Positions 48,256 to 59,438 are shown, numbered from the stretch's first letter. The stretch is DNA of 64,000 nucleotides from Rhizobiales bacterium Y(2018) (GCA_005502925.1 SCPD01000002.1:62001-126000), one strand, 5' to 3'. Numbers and translations: made by a program. Notes: a model not told the origin generated them from the letters alone.

Positions 48256-50754
48256 ATGCGGATAGATGCTGCCTCCACATCCAGGCTTGCCCATAAAGGG
48301 GCGACGGGGTTTGTGGTGACCGCGCTTTTCGCAGCACCAGCGCGCGCCGAAGGTTTTTCGGCGGGCGCGATTCTCACCAATTTTGCCGATGACCCGTTGA
48401 TCTTCACCGCTCTGTTCGCCGCCGTGGCGGTGTTCTTCTGGGCGTTTTTCGTCATCCGCAAGCTGACCCGCGAGGAGCAGGCCGCCGAGCGGCGCGCCCG
48501 CGAGCTCGAAAGCGCGCTCAATGAGAGCGAGGCGATCCTGACCGCCGAGCCGACCATCCTCATCATCTGGCATGGCCGCGACGGCGCCCCCGACAAGATC
48601 ACCGGCGATATGAAAGGCGTGGTCAAGCTTCCTGCCGACAAGTCGGCGCTCCTCGATTTTCGCTCCTGGCTTGATCCGGAATCGGCCGCGGCACTCCTCG
48701 ACGCCATCGCGCTCATGCGTGACCAGGGCGTGCCCTTCAATATCGGCATCCGCTCGGCTGCAGGCGAGCTCCTCGAAGCTGACGGCCGCACCGCCGGCGG
48801 CTCCACCACCTTGCGCCTGCGCCCGCTCGCCGGCGAGCGCCTGCAGGTCACCGAATATGCCTATGATGCGCGCCGTCTCGGCAAACAGGTGGAGCGCCTG
48901 AGTGCCGTGCTCGATGCGGCACCCTTTCCGATCTGGCTGAAAGACCCGGCCGGCGAGACGATCTGGGTGAACGAATCCTACATCAAGGCGGTGGAGGCGC
49001 CCGACGTCGATGCCGTCATCGCCAATCGCATCGGCATCGTCGATGACGCGAAGATCGAGGCGCCCGCCGAAGGCCAGCGTCCGGCGAGCCTCAAGGGCCG
49101 CACCCATGCGGTGATCGGCGGCACCAAATGCGCGCTCGACGTGCATGAGATCCAGCTTGCCGACGGGTCCGCCCGCTTCGCCATCGATGTCACCGCCATC
49201 GAATTGGCGCGCAAGGAGCTGAAGCGCCATATCCAGGGCCACGCCAATACGCTCGACAAGCTCGATACCGCCATCGCCATATTCGGCCCCGATCAGCGGC
49301 TGCGCTTCCACAACTCGGCCTATGCCGAATTGTGGTCGCTCGATTCCGACTGGCTGGCGCTCGGACCCACCGACGGCGAGATCCTCGATCGCCTGCGTGA
49401 ATTGCGCCGCCTGCCCGAGCAGGCCAATTACCGCGATTGGAAGGCCAAGCAGCTGCAGGCCTACACTACGCTCGAGACGCGCGAGAACTGGTGGTATCTC
49501 CCGGATGGCCGCTCGCTGCGCGTCATCTGCGAGCAGCATCCTTTCGGCGGCACCACCTATCTCTATGAGAATGTCACCAAGGAGATCCAGCTCGAGAGCC
49601 GTTACAACGAGCTGATCGGCGTGCAGCGCGAGACGCTCGACAATCTGCATGAGGGCGTAGCGCTTTTTGGCACCGACGGCCGCCTCAAGCTGCACAATCC
49701 GGCCTTCGCCCGCTTCTGGTCGCTCGACCCGGCCTTCCTCGACCGCCAGCCGCATATCGATCCGGTCATCGATGAGTGCCGCAAGCTCCTCACCAACGAC
49801 GCCGTCTGGGACGAGCTCAAATACAGCATGACCAGCCTCGATACCGGCCGCAAGCCGCAGAAGGGCAGGCTCAACCGGCCCGACGGACTAGCGCTCGAAT
49901 ATGCCTTCGTGCCCTTGCCCGACGGCAATACGCTGCTCACTTATGTCGACGTGACGGATTCATCGCGCATCGAAAACGCCTTGCGCGAGCGCGCCGAGGC
50001 GCTCGAAGCCGCCGACCGGTTGAAGACCGGCTTCATGTCGAATGTCTCCTATGAGCTGCGCACGCCGCTCACCAATATTCTGGGCTTCGCCGAAAGCCTG
50101 TCGCTCGGCATCGCCGGCGAGCTCAAGCCCAAGCAGCAGGAATATCTGCGTGACATCCAGGATTCCTCGCAAGACCTGCTCGTCATCATCGACGCCATTC
50201 TCGACCTGACCACCATCGATGCCGGCGCCATGGAGCTGAAGCTCGCCGACATCGATGTGATCGCCATCATGCAGGAATCGGGCGAGGGGCTTGGGCCCTG
50301 GATGACCAAGCGCGATCTGACCTTGAATATCGAGGTCGCCGACGATGCCCAGCATTTCACCGGCGATCCCAAACGCGTGGCGCAGATCCTGCACAATCTC
50401 CTCGCCAATGCCATCGGCTTCTCAGCGGAGCGCGGCACCATCCGCATGGGAGCTGCCCATGACGGCGAAGACATCCTGCTCTGGGTCGCCGATACCGGCC
50501 GCGGCATCGATCCCGAATTCCAGAAGCGCGTCTTCGACCGCTTCCAGTCGAAACCCATGCCGGGGGGCCACCGCGGCCCCGGCCTCGGCCTTGCCATCGT
50601 CAAGAGTTTCGTCGAACTGCATGGCGGAAGAGTCTCCTTGCGTTCGCAGGTCAATAAAGGCACGACGGTCATCTGCCGCTTCCCGTTGCGTGGCCCGCAC
50701 GCCCAGGACCGCGGTTCTCTCCAGGAGCACCGGCGTGGCTCCGTCGCCGCCTAG
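48256..50754 (+). CDS. divL: DivL-type cell-cycle PAS sensor (tyrosine in the H-box)
   Basis: 832 residues. One membrane segment near 50-70 (LIFTALFAAVAVFFWAFFVI), then PAS-like domains from about 95 to 570. The dimerisation helix reads FMSNVSYELRTPLTNI: Tyr599 replaces the usual phospho-histidine, the hallmark of DivL, followed by a normal-looking ATPase (NLLANAIGFSA, ADTGRGIDPEFQKRVFDRFQ, GPGLGLAIVKS). In Caulobacter DivL works with DivK to control CckA and so CtrA, mostly without being a kinase itself. The neighbourhood tsaE-phosphotransferase-nucleotidyltransferase-addB-addA-trxA supports DivL. ATG at 48256 has GGAAA 5 nt upstream; GTG at 48253 is possible. Confidence 0.88.
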   Translation: MRIDAASTSRLAHKGATGFVVTALFAAPARAEGFSAGAILTNFADDPLIFTALFAAVAVFFWAFFVIRKLTREEQAAERRARELESALNESEAILTAEPTILIIWHGRDGAPDKITGDMKGVVKLPADKSALLDFRSWLDPESAAALLDAIALMRDQGVPFNIGIRSAAGELLEADGRTAGGSTTLRLRPLAGERLQVTEYAYDARRLGKQVERLSAVLDAAPFPIWLKDPAGETIWVNESYIKAVEAPDVDAVIANRIGIVDDAKIEAPAEGQRPASLKGRTHAVIGGTKCALDVHEIQLADGSARFAIDVTAIELARKELKRHIQGHANTLDKLDTAIAIFGPDQRLRFHNSAYAELWSLDSDWLALGPTDGEILDRLRELRRLPEQANYRDWKAKQLQAYTTLETRENWWYLPDGRSLRVICEQHPFGGTTYLYENVTKEIQLESRYNELIGVQRETLDNLHEGVALFGTDGRLKLHNPAFARFWSLDPAFLDRQPHIDPVIDECRKLLTNDAVWDELKYSMTSLDTGRKPQKGRLNRPDGLALEYAFVPLPDGNTLLTYVDVTDSSRIENALRERAEALEAADRLKTGFMSNVSYELRTPLTNILGFAESLSLGIAGELKPKQQEYLRDIQDSSQDLLVIIDAILDLTTIDAGAMELKLADIDVIAIMQESGEGLGPWMTKRDLTLNIEVADDAQHFTGDPKRVAQILHNLLANAIGFSAERGTIRMGAAHDGEDILLWVADTGRGIDPEFQKRVFDRFQSKPMPGGHRGPGLGLAIVKSFVELHGGRVSLRSQVNKGTTVICRFPLRGPHAQDRGSLQEHRRGSVAA

Positions 50755-50775
50755 ATATCCTATTGTTCGGACAGC

Positions 50776-52293
50776 ATGATTTCCTTCCAGAGACCCCTGA
50801 TAGACACCGAAGCGACCCAAGCCTTAGGCACCGAGCTGGCACTGATGGCCAGGGCCGGCAGCGTCATCTGCCTCTATGGCGACCTGGGCGCCGGCAAGAC
50901 GACGCTCGCCCGGAGCTTCATCCAGGCTCTGGCGGGCGAAGAAATCGAAGTTCCCTCGCCGACTTTCACGCTGGTCCAGACCTATGACGCGACCCGCATC
51001 CCGGTCGCCCATGTCGATCTCTACCGCCTGTCGTCTGCGGGCGAATTGGACGAGCTCGGCCTCGATGAATTGCTCACCACCCACCAGCTCATCGTCGAAT
51101 GGCCGGAGCGCCTCGCCGGCCGCCTGCCGGCCGACCGGCTCGATATCCGCCTTATCTCCAAGGGTAAGGGGCGCGAAGCGGTGCTCGAAGGCCATGGCGC
51201 CTGGGCGCTGGCGTTGAAGCGCCTCGCCGCCATTGCCGATTTCCTCAAAGACACCGACTGGGCCAAGGCGACACGCCTGTTCCTCGAGGGCGACGCCTCG
51301 TTCCGGCGTTATGAGCGCCTGGTGAGGGGCGACGAGACGGCTGTGCTCATGGACATGGCGGAGCGGCCCGACGGTCCGATCGTCAAGCACGGCAAGCCCT
51401 ATAGCGCCATTGCGCATCTGGCCGAGAACATCAATGCGGTGCTGGCGGTGAACAATTGCCTCACCGAGCGCGGCTACAGCGCGCCGCGCATCCTGGCGGC
51501 GCGCGCCAAGGAAGGCCTCGCCGTCATCGAGGACATGGGCTCCGACGTCTATGGCCGCATGATGCTGCGCGGCGAGGATATGACGGCGCCGCTCGATGAG
51601 GCGATGCGCCTCCTGGTCGACATGGCCCGCCAGGAATGGCCGGCCAAGGCGCCGATCCCCGACAATGGCTGGCACCACGTCTCGGATTATGATCGCGAAG
51701 CGATGACCATCGAGGTCGAGCTGGTGGTCGACTGGTTCTGGCCCTTCGCCAAGGCCTCGACTCCTTCCGACAAGGACCGCCGCGAGTTCCTCGACATCTG
51801 GAACGAGCTGTTCCCGCTCAGCGACACGGCGCGGCCGGTCTGGATCATGCGCGACTATCATTCGCCCAATCTGATGTGGCTGCCGGAACGGGCGGGGATA
51901 AAGCGCGTCGGCCTGATCGACACGCAGGATTGCGTGATGGGCCATCCCGCTTTCGATCTCGCCTCGCTGCTTCAGGATGCCCGCGTCGATATCGATTTCG
52001 CCATCGCCGACGAATTGCTCGACCGCTATTGCACCTTGCGCCAGGACGATCCGGGTTTCGACGAGGCGGCCTTCCGCTCGGCCTATGCGTTTTTCGGCGC
52101 GCAGCGTTCCTCGAAGATCCTCGGCATCTTCGCCCGCCTCGCCAAGCGCGACGGCAAGCGCGGCTATCTGCGCCATATTCCGCGCGTATCGCGCTATCTC
52201 GAGCGCAATCTCAATCATCCACGCCTGGCGCGTTTGCGCGACTGGTATGATCGCCATCTGCCGCAGTCCTTGCGGGAATCGCTGCCGCAATGA
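50776..52293 (+). CDS. Fusion of TsaE ATPase and AmgK-like sugar kinase
   Basis: 505 residues with two activities. Residues 1-150 are TsaE: P-loop GDLGAGKTT at 35-43, SPTFTLVQTY and VAHVDLYRL; TsaE supports t6A37 tRNA modification with TsaB/TsaD. Residues about 155-505 are an aminoglycoside-phosphotransferase fold like AmgK (EGDASFRRYERL, IMRDYHSPNLMWLPE with the catalytic Asp, GLIDTQDCVMGHPAFDLASL); AmgK phosphorylates MurNAc/GlcNAc at the anomeric position in cell-wall recycling. The adjacent MurU-like gene is the next step. No internal stop or start splits the frame. Confidence 0.9.
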   Translation: MISFQRPLIDTEATQALGTELALMARAGSVICLYGDLGAGKTTLARSFIQALAGEEIEVPSPTFTLVQTYDATRIPVAHVDLYRLSSAGELDELGLDELLTTHQLIVEWPERLAGRLPADRLDIRLISKGKGREAVLEGHGAWALALKRLAAIADFLKDTDWAKATRLFLEGDASFRRYERLVRGDETAVLMDMAERPDGPIVKHGKPYSAIAHLAENINAVLAVNNCLTERGYSAPRILAARAKEGLAVIEDMGSDVYGRMMLRGEDMTAPLDEAMRLLVDMARQEWPAKAPIPDNGWHHVSDYDREAMTIEVELVVDWFWPFAKASTPSDKDRREFLDIWNELFPLSDTARPVWIMRDYHSPNLMWLPERAGIKRVGLIDTQDCVMGHPAFDLASLLQDARVDIDFAIADELLDRYCTLRQDDPGFDEAAFRSAYAFFGAQRSSKILGIFARLAKRDGKRGYLRHIPRVSRYLERNLNHPRLARLRDWYDRHLPQSLRESLPQ

Positions 52294-53003
52294 CCGCCCT
52301 CGGAAAACGCGCGATGATCATGGCGGCGGGTTTCGGCCAGCGCATGCGGCCCTTGACCAACGGCAAACCGAAGCCGCTGGTGGAGGTGGCAGGCACACCG
52401 CTCATCGATTACGGCCTGGACCGCCTGCGCGAGGCCGGCTGCGATCTCGCCGTCGTCAATGTCCATTATCTGCCCGACCAGATCGAGGCCTGGGCCAGGA
52501 GCAAAACATCGCCGCACATCGTCATTTCCGATGAACGCGGCGAGTTGCTCGACACCGGCGGCGGCATCGTCAAGGCGCTGCCGCAATTGGGCGCCGATCC
52601 CTTCTTCGTGGTGAACAGCGATTCGATCTGGATCGACCGGAATACGCCGGCGCTGCAACGCCTGCAGGCGGGCTGGGATGAAAAGGCCATGGATTGCCTG
52701 CTCCTTTTGTGCCCGCCCGAGCGTACGGTCGGTTATGATGGCCATGGCGATTTTCGCCTGGATGCAGAGGGCCGGATCACCGGCAGGGCGGCCAAGGGCG
52801 AGAAGGGGCTCGCTTATATCGGCGCCTATCTTGTGCATCCGCGTCTCTTCGCCAATATAGGTGTCTCCAAATTCTCCATGAATCTTCTGTGGGACAAGGC
52901 TATTGCGCAAGGACGCCTTTTTGGGATCGAGCATCACGGCCAGTGGCTGCATGTCGGCACGCCTGACGCCATTCCCTTGGCCGAACGGGCTCTCGGCGCC
53001 TAA
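52290..53003 (+). CDS. murU: Nucleotidyltransferase, probable MurNAc-1-phosphate uridylyltransferase
   Basis: 237 residues, NTP-transferase fold: MIMAAGFGQRMRPLTNGKPK is the nucleotide loop with the catalytic Lys, followed by EVAGTPLIDYGLDRLREAG and FFVVNSDSIW. With AmgK, MurU makes UDP-MurNAc and bypasses de novo synthesis. Mannose-1-phosphate guanylyltransferase is the alternative by similarity, but the AmgK-like domain just upstream (4-bp overlap) favours MurU. Confidence 0.82.
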   Translation: MTALGKRAMIMAAGFGQRMRPLTNGKPKPLVEVAGTPLIDYGLDRLREAGCDLAVVNVHYLPDQIEAWARSKTSPHIVISDERGELLDTGGGIVKALPQLGADPFFVVNSDSIWIDRNTPALQRLQAGWDEKAMDCLLLLCPPERTVGYDGHGDFRLDAEGRITGRAAKGEKGLAYIGAYLVHPRLFANIGVSKFSMNLLWDKAIAQGRLFGIEHHGQWLHVGTPDAIPLAERALGA

Positions 53004-53024
53004 GTCCGAAGCGCCGGTGCCGGC

Positions 53025-56024
53025 GTGACTCTCCGTCTCTTCAATATACCGCCTGACGTTGCGTTTCTGCCCGCTTTGACGCGCGCCATCCTCGCCGGGA
53101 ACTTTCCCGCCGACCTGCCGCCGCCGGCGCTCGATGACTTGCCACGCTGGACCATCCTCCTGCCGACACGGCGCGCCGTCAGGAGCTTGCAACAGAGCTT
53201 CCTCGCCGTGGCGGGGCGCGATGCGATGCTCCTGCCGCGCATCCGCCCGATCGGCGATGTCGAGGAGGATCTCCTCGCCCCGGGCGATGCCGCGTCCGAC
53301 GATGATCTTCTCGCCCCCGCCATCACCGCGCTGGAGCGCGAAGCACTCCTCATCCGCCTCATCGACGAATGGGTCGAGGTCTATCCCGATGAGCGGCTGT
53401 CGCGTGAGATCGCGGGATCGCCCTCGCAAGCCATCGCGCTCGCCGAAAGCCTAAGTGAACTCGTCGACACATTCGAGACGGAAGAGGCTGATCTCCAAAA
53501 ACTCTCCGATCTCTTCGCCGCCGATCTCGCCGAGCACCGCACCGCTATCCTGGGTTTCCTCGCCATCATCCGCGAGCGGCTGCCCGAGGAGCTGACCCGC
53601 TTGCGTCTCCTGGGGCCGATGGAACGGCGCAGCCATCTCCTGCGGCTCGAAGCGAAACGTCTCGCCGACTTGCAGCCCGAAAGCCCGATCATCGCGGCCG
53701 GCTCGACCGGTTCCATTCCGGCGGCGGCCGAGCTTCTGAAGGTCATTGCAGGGCTCCCCAATGGCGCGGTTGTCCTGCCCGGTCTCGACCAGACGATGAG
53801 CGAGGAGTCCTGGCAGCATGTCGGACCGCAGCATCCGCAATTCGGCCTGAAGCGCCTCCTCGAGTCCTGGCAGCAGACGCGGGCGGACGTGCTGCCTCTG
53901 CCGGGCATCGAAACGGCGCGCCGCAATCCGTCGCGCCCCTGGCTCGCCTCCGAGATCATGCGCCCCACGGCGGCGGCCGGCGGCTGGCGTGAGGCGCTGT
54001 TCGCCGGACGCGCCGAGATCACCCGCGGCATGGACGGCGTCAGCCTGGTCGAGCTCGCCGATCATCATCAGGAAGCCCAGGCCATCGCCATTATCCTGCG
54101 CGAGGTGCTGGAGACGCCGGGCAGGACCGCCGCGCTTGTGACGCCCGATCGCGATCTGGCGCGCCGTGTCGTCAGCGCGCTGAAGCGCTGGGGCGTCGAG
54201 ATCGACGATTCGGCGGGCGTCGCCCTCATCAGACGGCCTCTGGGCTCGCTGCTCTCGGCGCTCATCGACTACCGGCTCTCGGGTTTCGCCATCCACGAAT
54301 TCGCCAAGCTCCTGCATCATCCGCTCGCCACGTTCGGGCAGGCGCCGGAGCTGGCGCGCAAGGCTGCCGGCATCATCGACCTGGCGCTGATGCGCTCGGG
54401 CCGCGACCAGCTTCCGCCCGAGACGATGGTCGAGGCCCTGGTCAAGGCGCGGCGCGAGGCCGAGAAGGACTCCCACGCTTTGATGGCGCTGAAGCGCCTC
54501 GGCGAAGCGGACTGGGCGCTGGCGCGTGACCATGCTTTGGCGGTGAGCGCCGCGCTGGCGGTCCTGGCAGAAAACGAAGAGGCGACGCTCGCCGGGCATG
54601 CCGGCCGTTTCATCGCCGCTCTCGAACGCGTGGCCGACAAGGAAGCCGACGCGCCGGCGGCCGATGCGATCGATCTCATCGTGCAGTCCTTCACGGCGGC
54701 GGAGCGTTTCCTGCCTGCGTGCGGCATGGAACGCGCCGCCTTGTTCCTGGCTGGCTGGCTGCGCCGCCTGCCGGTGCGTTTGCCGCTGCATCATCCGCGC
54801 CTTGCCATATTGGGTCTGCTCGAAGCACGCCTCATCGATCCCGATGTCGTCGTCATGGGCGGCCTCACCGAGGCGAGCTGGCCGGCGCAGCCCGATCCCG
54901 GCCCCTGGATCAACCGGCCGATGCGCGAAAGCTTGGGGCTGACGCCGCCCGAGCGCAGCATCGGCCTCACCGCGCATGATTTCGCGCAAGGCTTCGGCGC
55001 GCCGCAGGTCGTGCTCACCTGGTCGAAGCGCGTCAAGGACCAGCCGGCCGTCGCCTCGCGCTGGATCCTGCGCCTGAAGATGATCCTCGAGGCGACGGCG
55101 ACCGCCTTTGATGACGGCGCCCACTGGCGCCGGTGGGCGCGAAGCTTCGACACGGCCGAGGGCGACCGCCGGGTCGTCATGCCGCGGCCGAAGCCACCGG
55201 TCGATGCGCGGCCGCGCAATCTGAGCATCACCCAGGTCGAGAAGCTGATGCGCGATCCCTATCGCATCTATGCCGAGAAGATCTTGGGCCTGCAGCCACT
55301 GCCGCCGATCGGCGCTGCCGCCGATCTGGGCCTCAGGGGCAATCTCATTCATGAGACGCTCAACCGCTTCTCGGTCGCCTATCCGACCATCCTGCCGCTT
55401 CTGGCCGAGGATGAGCTCATCCAGATCGGCGCAGCAGTCTTCGCGCCGCATATGGCGGATGCCGATGTTGCGGGCTTCTGGTGGCCACGTTTCCTGCGCA
55501 TCGTGCCGTGGTTCATCGCCGAGGAGCGTCAGCTGCGCCAGGGCCTCGAACGCATCCATGCCGAGGTGGGGGCGGCGCATCAGTTCGACGGCTTCACGCT
55601 CACCGGCCGCGCCGACCGCATCGACATATTGGCCTCCGGCAAGGCCCGGCTCATCGACTACAAGACGGGCCGCATCCCGACCGGGGCCCAGGTCAAGGCG
55701 GGCCTGGCGCCGCAATTGACGCTCGAAGCCGCGCTCGTCGCCCATGGCGCCTTCCGGGGCGTCGAGCCGGTCGAGACCGATGCGCTTCTCTATATCAAGC
55801 TCTCGGGCGGGGCGCCGCCGGGGCTCCTGGTGCCGATCAATGATCTCGAGGTGATGGAGAAGGCGGAAGAGCATCTCGAGAAATTCAAGTCGCTGATGCG
55901 TGCCTATGACGATGTCACCCATGGCTATCTGCCGCGCGCCGCGATGGAGAAGGAGCAGGACACATCGCCCTTCGACCATCTGTCGCGCTGGCGCGAATGG
56001 TCGATCGCCGAGGACGCCTCATGA
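53025..56024 (+). CDS. addB: Double-strand break repair protein AddB (alphaproteobacterial type)
   Basis: 999 residues from a GTG at 53025. The N-terminal part is an inactivated helicase-like fold (PRWTILLPTRRAVRSLQQSF, VELADHHQEAQAIAIILREV). The C-terminus has the RecB-type nuclease motif LIDYKTGRIP with upstream LRGNLIHETLNRF. AddB joins AddA to form the helicase-nuclease that resects DNA ends and loads RecA. It overlaps addA by 4 bp. Confidence 0.94.
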   Translation: MTLRLFNIPPDVAFLPALTRAILAGNFPADLPPPALDDLPRWTILLPTRRAVRSLQQSFLAVAGRDAMLLPRIRPIGDVEEDLLAPGDAASDDDLLAPAITALEREALLIRLIDEWVEVYPDERLSREIAGSPSQAIALAESLSELVDTFETEEADLQKLSDLFAADLAEHRTAILGFLAIIRERLPEELTRLRLLGPMERRSHLLRLEAKRLADLQPESPIIAAGSTGSIPAAAELLKVIAGLPNGAVVLPGLDQTMSEESWQHVGPQHPQFGLKRLLESWQQTRADVLPLPGIETARRNPSRPWLASEIMRPTAAAGGWREALFAGRAEITRGMDGVSLVELADHHQEAQAIAIILREVLETPGRTAALVTPDRDLARRVVSALKRWGVEIDDSAGVALIRRPLGSLLSALIDYRLSGFAIHEFAKLLHHPLATFGQAPELARKAAGIIDLALMRSGRDQLPPETMVEALVKARREAEKDSHALMALKRLGEADWALARDHALAVSAALAVLAENEEATLAGHAGRFIAALERVADKEADAPAADAIDLIVQSFTAAERFLPACGMERAALFLAGWLRRLPVRLPLHHPRLAILGLLEARLIDPDVVVMGGLTEASWPAQPDPGPWINRPMRESLGLTPPERSIGLTAHDFAQGFGAPQVVLTWSKRVKDQPAVASRWILRLKMILEATATAFDDGAHWRRWARSFDTAEGDRRVVMPRPKPPVDARPRNLSITQVEKLMRDPYRIYAEKILGLQPLPPIGAAADLGLRGNLIHETLNRFSVAYPTILPLLAEDELIQIGAAVFAPHMADADVAGFWWPRFLRIVPWFIAEERQLRQGLERIHAEVGAAHQFDGFTLTGRADRIDILASGKARLIDYKTGRIPTGAQVKAGLAPQLTLEAALVAHGAFRGVEPVETDALLYIKLSGGAPPGLLVPINDLEVMEKAEEHLEKFKSLMRAYDDVTHGYLPRAAMEKEQDTSPFDHLSRWREWSIAEDAS

Positions 56025-59000
56025 AGCTGCCGCAAGCGAGCTACGATCAGCGCCGCGCCTCCGATCCCAAACGCTCCGTCTGGGTGGCGGCCAATGCCGG
56101 CTCCGGCAAGACGCATGTCCTCGTCGACCGTGTCATCCGGCTCATGCTGTCGGGCACGCCGCCCGACAAGATCCTGTGCATCACCTTCACCAAGGCGGCG
56201 GCGGCAGAAATGGCGAGCCGTCTCCATGGCCGCTTGAGCAAATGGGTCGTGCTCGAGGATGACGACCTCGTCGCCCATATCCGCGCCATGGGCCATCACG
56301 ATGTGACGGCCGAGACCTTGCAGCGGGCCCGCGAGCTTTTCACCTTGGCGCTCGAAACGCCGGGTGGCCTCAAGATCCAGACCATTCACGCTTTCTGCGA
56401 AAGATTGCTGCAGCTCTTCCCCGTCGAGGCGGGCGTCGTGCCGGGCTTCGAGGTGATGGATGAGAGGAGCGCCGCCGAGCTTCTCGACCAGGCGCGCCGG
56501 CGCATCATCGCCGAGGCCGAGATGGCGGACGATCCGGCGCTCAAGCGTGTCGTGGCGCGCGCCCAGGCGGAAGCCTTCGAGGATTTGCTGCGCACCATCC
56601 TCCTGAAGCGCTCCGATCTTTCGCTCGACCTCGATTATCTGCGCCAGGAATTGGGTCTGCGGCCAGAGGATACGGCGGAAAGCCTCGATCAGCGGCTGAT
56701 GGATTTCGACGTGCCGCTTTACGATCAGATGATCGCCGCGCTGGCGCAATCGGCAGGCGCCACCGACCAGAAGTCGGCGGTGATGCTCGGCCGCATCAAA
56801 TCGGGTGAGCGCGACGTCTTCAAGGATCTGTTCCTCAAGAAGGACCTCAAGCCCAAGGCGCTGTCCTCGATCGCGAGCAAGAAGCCGCAGGCCGCCGCGC
56901 CCTGGCTCGCCGAGGCGATCGAGCGCGAGATGGATCGCGTCGTCAAGCTGCTCGGCAAATCGGCGACGCTCGAGATGATGCTCGCCACGGAAGCGCTGGT
57001 GGGGCTCGCCGCCCGCATCATCAATGACTATGAGCGGCTGAAGCGGCTTTATGGCCGCTATGATTTCGAGGATCTCATCCTGCGCACCAAGCGGCTGCTG
57101 GTCGAGCAGGTCTCCGCCGCCTGGGTGCTGTTCAAGCTCGATGGCGGCATCGACCACATACTGGTCGATGAGGCGCAGGATACGAGCCCGGCGCAGTGGC
57201 AGATCGTCAAGGCACTGGCGGGTGAGTTCTTCGCCGGCGCCGGCGCCCGCATCGACATGGTCCGCACGCTCTTCGTCGTCGGTGATCGCAAGCAGTCGAT
57301 CTTCAGCTTTCAGGGCGCCGACCCGGCCGCCTTCGAGGAGACGCGCACTTATTTCGAAGCGCGGCTCAGCGAAGCCGACGGCCTCGACACCGTGTCGCTC
57401 AGCATTTCCTACCGTTCGACCGAGACGGTGCTGGACGCCGTCGATGCGGTTTTCTCGGGCGATGTGGCGCGCCGCGGCCTCATCACCGACAGCGACGGCG
57501 ACATCCTGCATGAGGCGGTGCGCAAAGGTCATGCCGGTCTCATCGAATTGTGGCCGGTCACGCTCAAGGATGAGAAGCCGGACTATGATCCCTGGCTGGT
57601 GCCGGTCGACCGCATCGACCGCAACCATCCCGCCCGCAAGCTGGCGCAGCGCATCGCCGAGACCATCGCGCAATGGCTGCGCGAGAAACGTTTGATCGCG
57701 GCGCTGGGCCGGCCGGTTACGCCGGGCGACATTCTCATCCTGGTGCGGAGCCGCAACGATTTCTTCTCCAGCATGCTGCGCGAGCTCAATCGCTGCCGCG
57801 TGCCGGTGGCGGGCGCCGATCGCGTGACGCTCAATGATCATATCGCCGTCCAGGACCTTCTGGTGCTCGGCCAATTCATCGTGCTGCCGGAGGACGATCA
57901 CGCGCTGGCCTGCCTGCTCAAGAGCCCGCTGATCTCGCACCCCTCGGGCCGCGCCTTCACTGACGATGATCTCTTCGCTCTGGCGCATGGCCGCGGCCGC
58001 AAGAGCCTGTGGCGCCGCCTGGAGGAAAACAAAGCTCTTTCACTTATTGCCGATCGGCTACGGCGCTGGATCGACTGGGGCGCCAAGGAGACGCCTTTCG
58101 GCTTCTATGCCCGCGTCCTCGGCGAGGACATGCCGAGCGTGCGCCAGAACATCCTGTCGCGGCTCGGACCCGAGGCGATCGACCTCATCGACGCCTTCCT
58201 CAATCTGGCGCTCGATTATGAGCAGCGCGAGACGCCGAGCCTGCAGGGCTTCCTGCACTGGTTCACCTCCGCCGATACCGAAATCCGCCGCGACATGGAT
58301 CAGAGCGGCGATGTGGTGCGCATCATGACGGTGCATGGCGCCAAGGGTCTCGAGGCGCCGATCGTCTTCCTGCCCGACACCTGCACACCGCCCGATGACC
58401 GGAACGAGGTGCAGCCGCTGCTGCTGCCGGCGCCCGAGGGCAGGCTCATTCCGTTCTGGCGCTTCAGCGGCGGCGTCGAGGCGCCGGAAGTGTCGCGCAA
58501 GCGCGATCTCCTGCGCGACCAGCGCATGGATGAATATCGCCGCCAGCTTTATGTGGGCCTGACGCGGGCGCGCGATGAGCTTTATGTATGCGGTTATACG
58601 AGTGACGATGTGCCCAAGTCCGGCAGCTGGTATGCGCTGATCGAAGCGAGCCTCGAAGGCCTGCGCACCAGCGAGGGCATCCTGCGCATCGAGGGCGCCC
58701 AGACGGCGGAGCTCATCCCCGCGACCCGGGCGGAACCCGCCCCGCCAGCCGCGACCGGGAACCCTTCCTGGCTCAGGCAGAAGCCGCCGCGCGAGCTCGC
58801 CGGAAACGACTGGATCAACCCCTCCCGCCTGGTCCGCAAGGGGCCGGTGGTGGCGAGCGCCGCCATGGAGCAGGGGCGGGCCCTGCACCGCCTGTTCCAG
58901 CTCCTTCCCGACCTTGGCCCCGAACGCCGCCCGGTGGCCGCAGCCGAGCTTCTGGAGCGCCGCGGCATCACCGGCGAGGCCGCCAGGAGCCTCGCCGAGA

Positions 59001-59356
59001 AGGTGGTCGCCATCATCGAGGACCCGGCCTTTGCCGCCTGGTTCGACGGAAAGGGCCTGGCCGAAATCCCCCTGATGGCCGAACTCGGGGGGCAAGGGCT
59101 GCTGGCCGGCCAGGTCGACCGGCTTATCGTAAGGGAAGACGAGGTCCTGATCCTGGATTACAAGAGTGACCGCTCGCCCCCCGACGACCCCGAAGGGGTT
59201 CCCGAGGCCTATATCGCCCAGCTGGCGGCCTATCGGGCGGCCCTGACCCGCATGTTCCCGGGGCGCGCCTTGACGGCGGCGCTCCTGTGGACCGAGACCC
59301 CACGGCTGATGACCATTCCGCCGGAGCTGCTCGACCGGGTCATGCCAGCCATGTAA
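56021..59356 (+). CDS. addA: Double-strand break repair helicase AddA (alphaproteobacterial type)
   Basis: 1111 residues. UvrD/Rep helicase: Walker [21 protein letters not shown] near 25-45, [12 protein letters not shown], Walker B region [58 protein letters not shown]-terminal RecB-like nuclease has ILDYKSDR. The ATG at 56021 lies in the addB stop; an in-frame start at 55997 is possible but would overlap more. It works with AddB in end processing. Confidence 0.95.
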   Translation: MKLPQASYDQRRASDPKRSVWVAANAGSGKTHVLVDRVIRLMLSGTPPDKILCITFTKAAAAEMASRLHGRLSKWVVLEDDDLVAHIRAMGHHDVTAETLQRARELFTLALETPGGLKIQTIHAFCERLLQLFPVEAGVVPGFEVMDERSAAELLDQARRRIIAEAEMADDPALKRVVARAQAEAFEDLLRTILLKRSDLSLDLDYLRQELGLRPEDTAESLDQRLMDFDVPLYDQMIAALAQSAGATDQKSAVMLGRIKSGERDVFKDLFLKKDLKPKALSSIASKKPQAAAPWLAEAIEREMDRVVKLLGKSATLEMMLATEALVGLAARIINDYERLKRLYGRYDFEDLILRTKRLLVEQVSAAWVLFKLDGGIDHILVDEAQDTSPAQWQIVKALAGEFFAGAGARIDMVRTLFVVGDRKQSIFSFQGADPAAFEETRTYFEARLSEADGLDTVSLSISYRSTETVLDAVDAVFSGDVARRGLITDSDGDILHEAVRKGHAGLIELWPVTLKDEKPDYDPWLVPVDRIDRNHPARKLAQRIAETIAQWLREKRLIAALGRPVTPGDILILVRSRNDFFSSMLRELNRCRVPVAGADRVTLNDHIAVQDLLVLGQFIVLPEDDHALACLLKSPLISHPSGRAFTDDDLFALAHGRGRKSLWRRLEENKALSLIADRLRRWIDWGAKETPFGFYARVLGEDMPSVRQNILSRLGPEAIDLIDAFLNLALDYEQRETPSLQGFLHWFTSADTEIRRDMDQSGDVVRIMTVHGAKGLEAPIVFLPDTCTPPDDRNEVQPLLLPAPEGRLIPFWRFSGGVEAPEVSRKRDLLRDQRMDEYRRQLYVGLTRARDELYVCGYTSDDVPKSGSWYALIEASLEGLRTSEGILRIEGAQTAELIPATRAEPAPPAATGNPSWLRQKPPRELAGNDWINPSRLVRKGPVVASAAMEQGRALHRLFQLLPDLGPERRPVAAAELLERRGITGEAARSLAEKVVAIIEDPAFAAWFDGKGLAEIPLMAELGGQGLLAGQVDRLIVREDEVLILDYKSDRSPPDDPEGVPEAYIAQLAAYRAALTRMFPGRALTAALLWTETPRLMTIPPELLDRVMPAM

Positions 59357-59438
59357 CCGACGTCACCCGGCCTTGACCCTAAGGTCCCCGGTCCCTACCT
59401 TTCCTGTAACCGATTCCTATTTCCCCCATGAGGTCCCC

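Noticed and set aside
53451-57988. Two very long minus-strand frames (842 and 687 codons) opposite addB and addA
   Set aside because: The plus-strand helicase and nuclease motifs are complete; the minus frames are compositional shadows.
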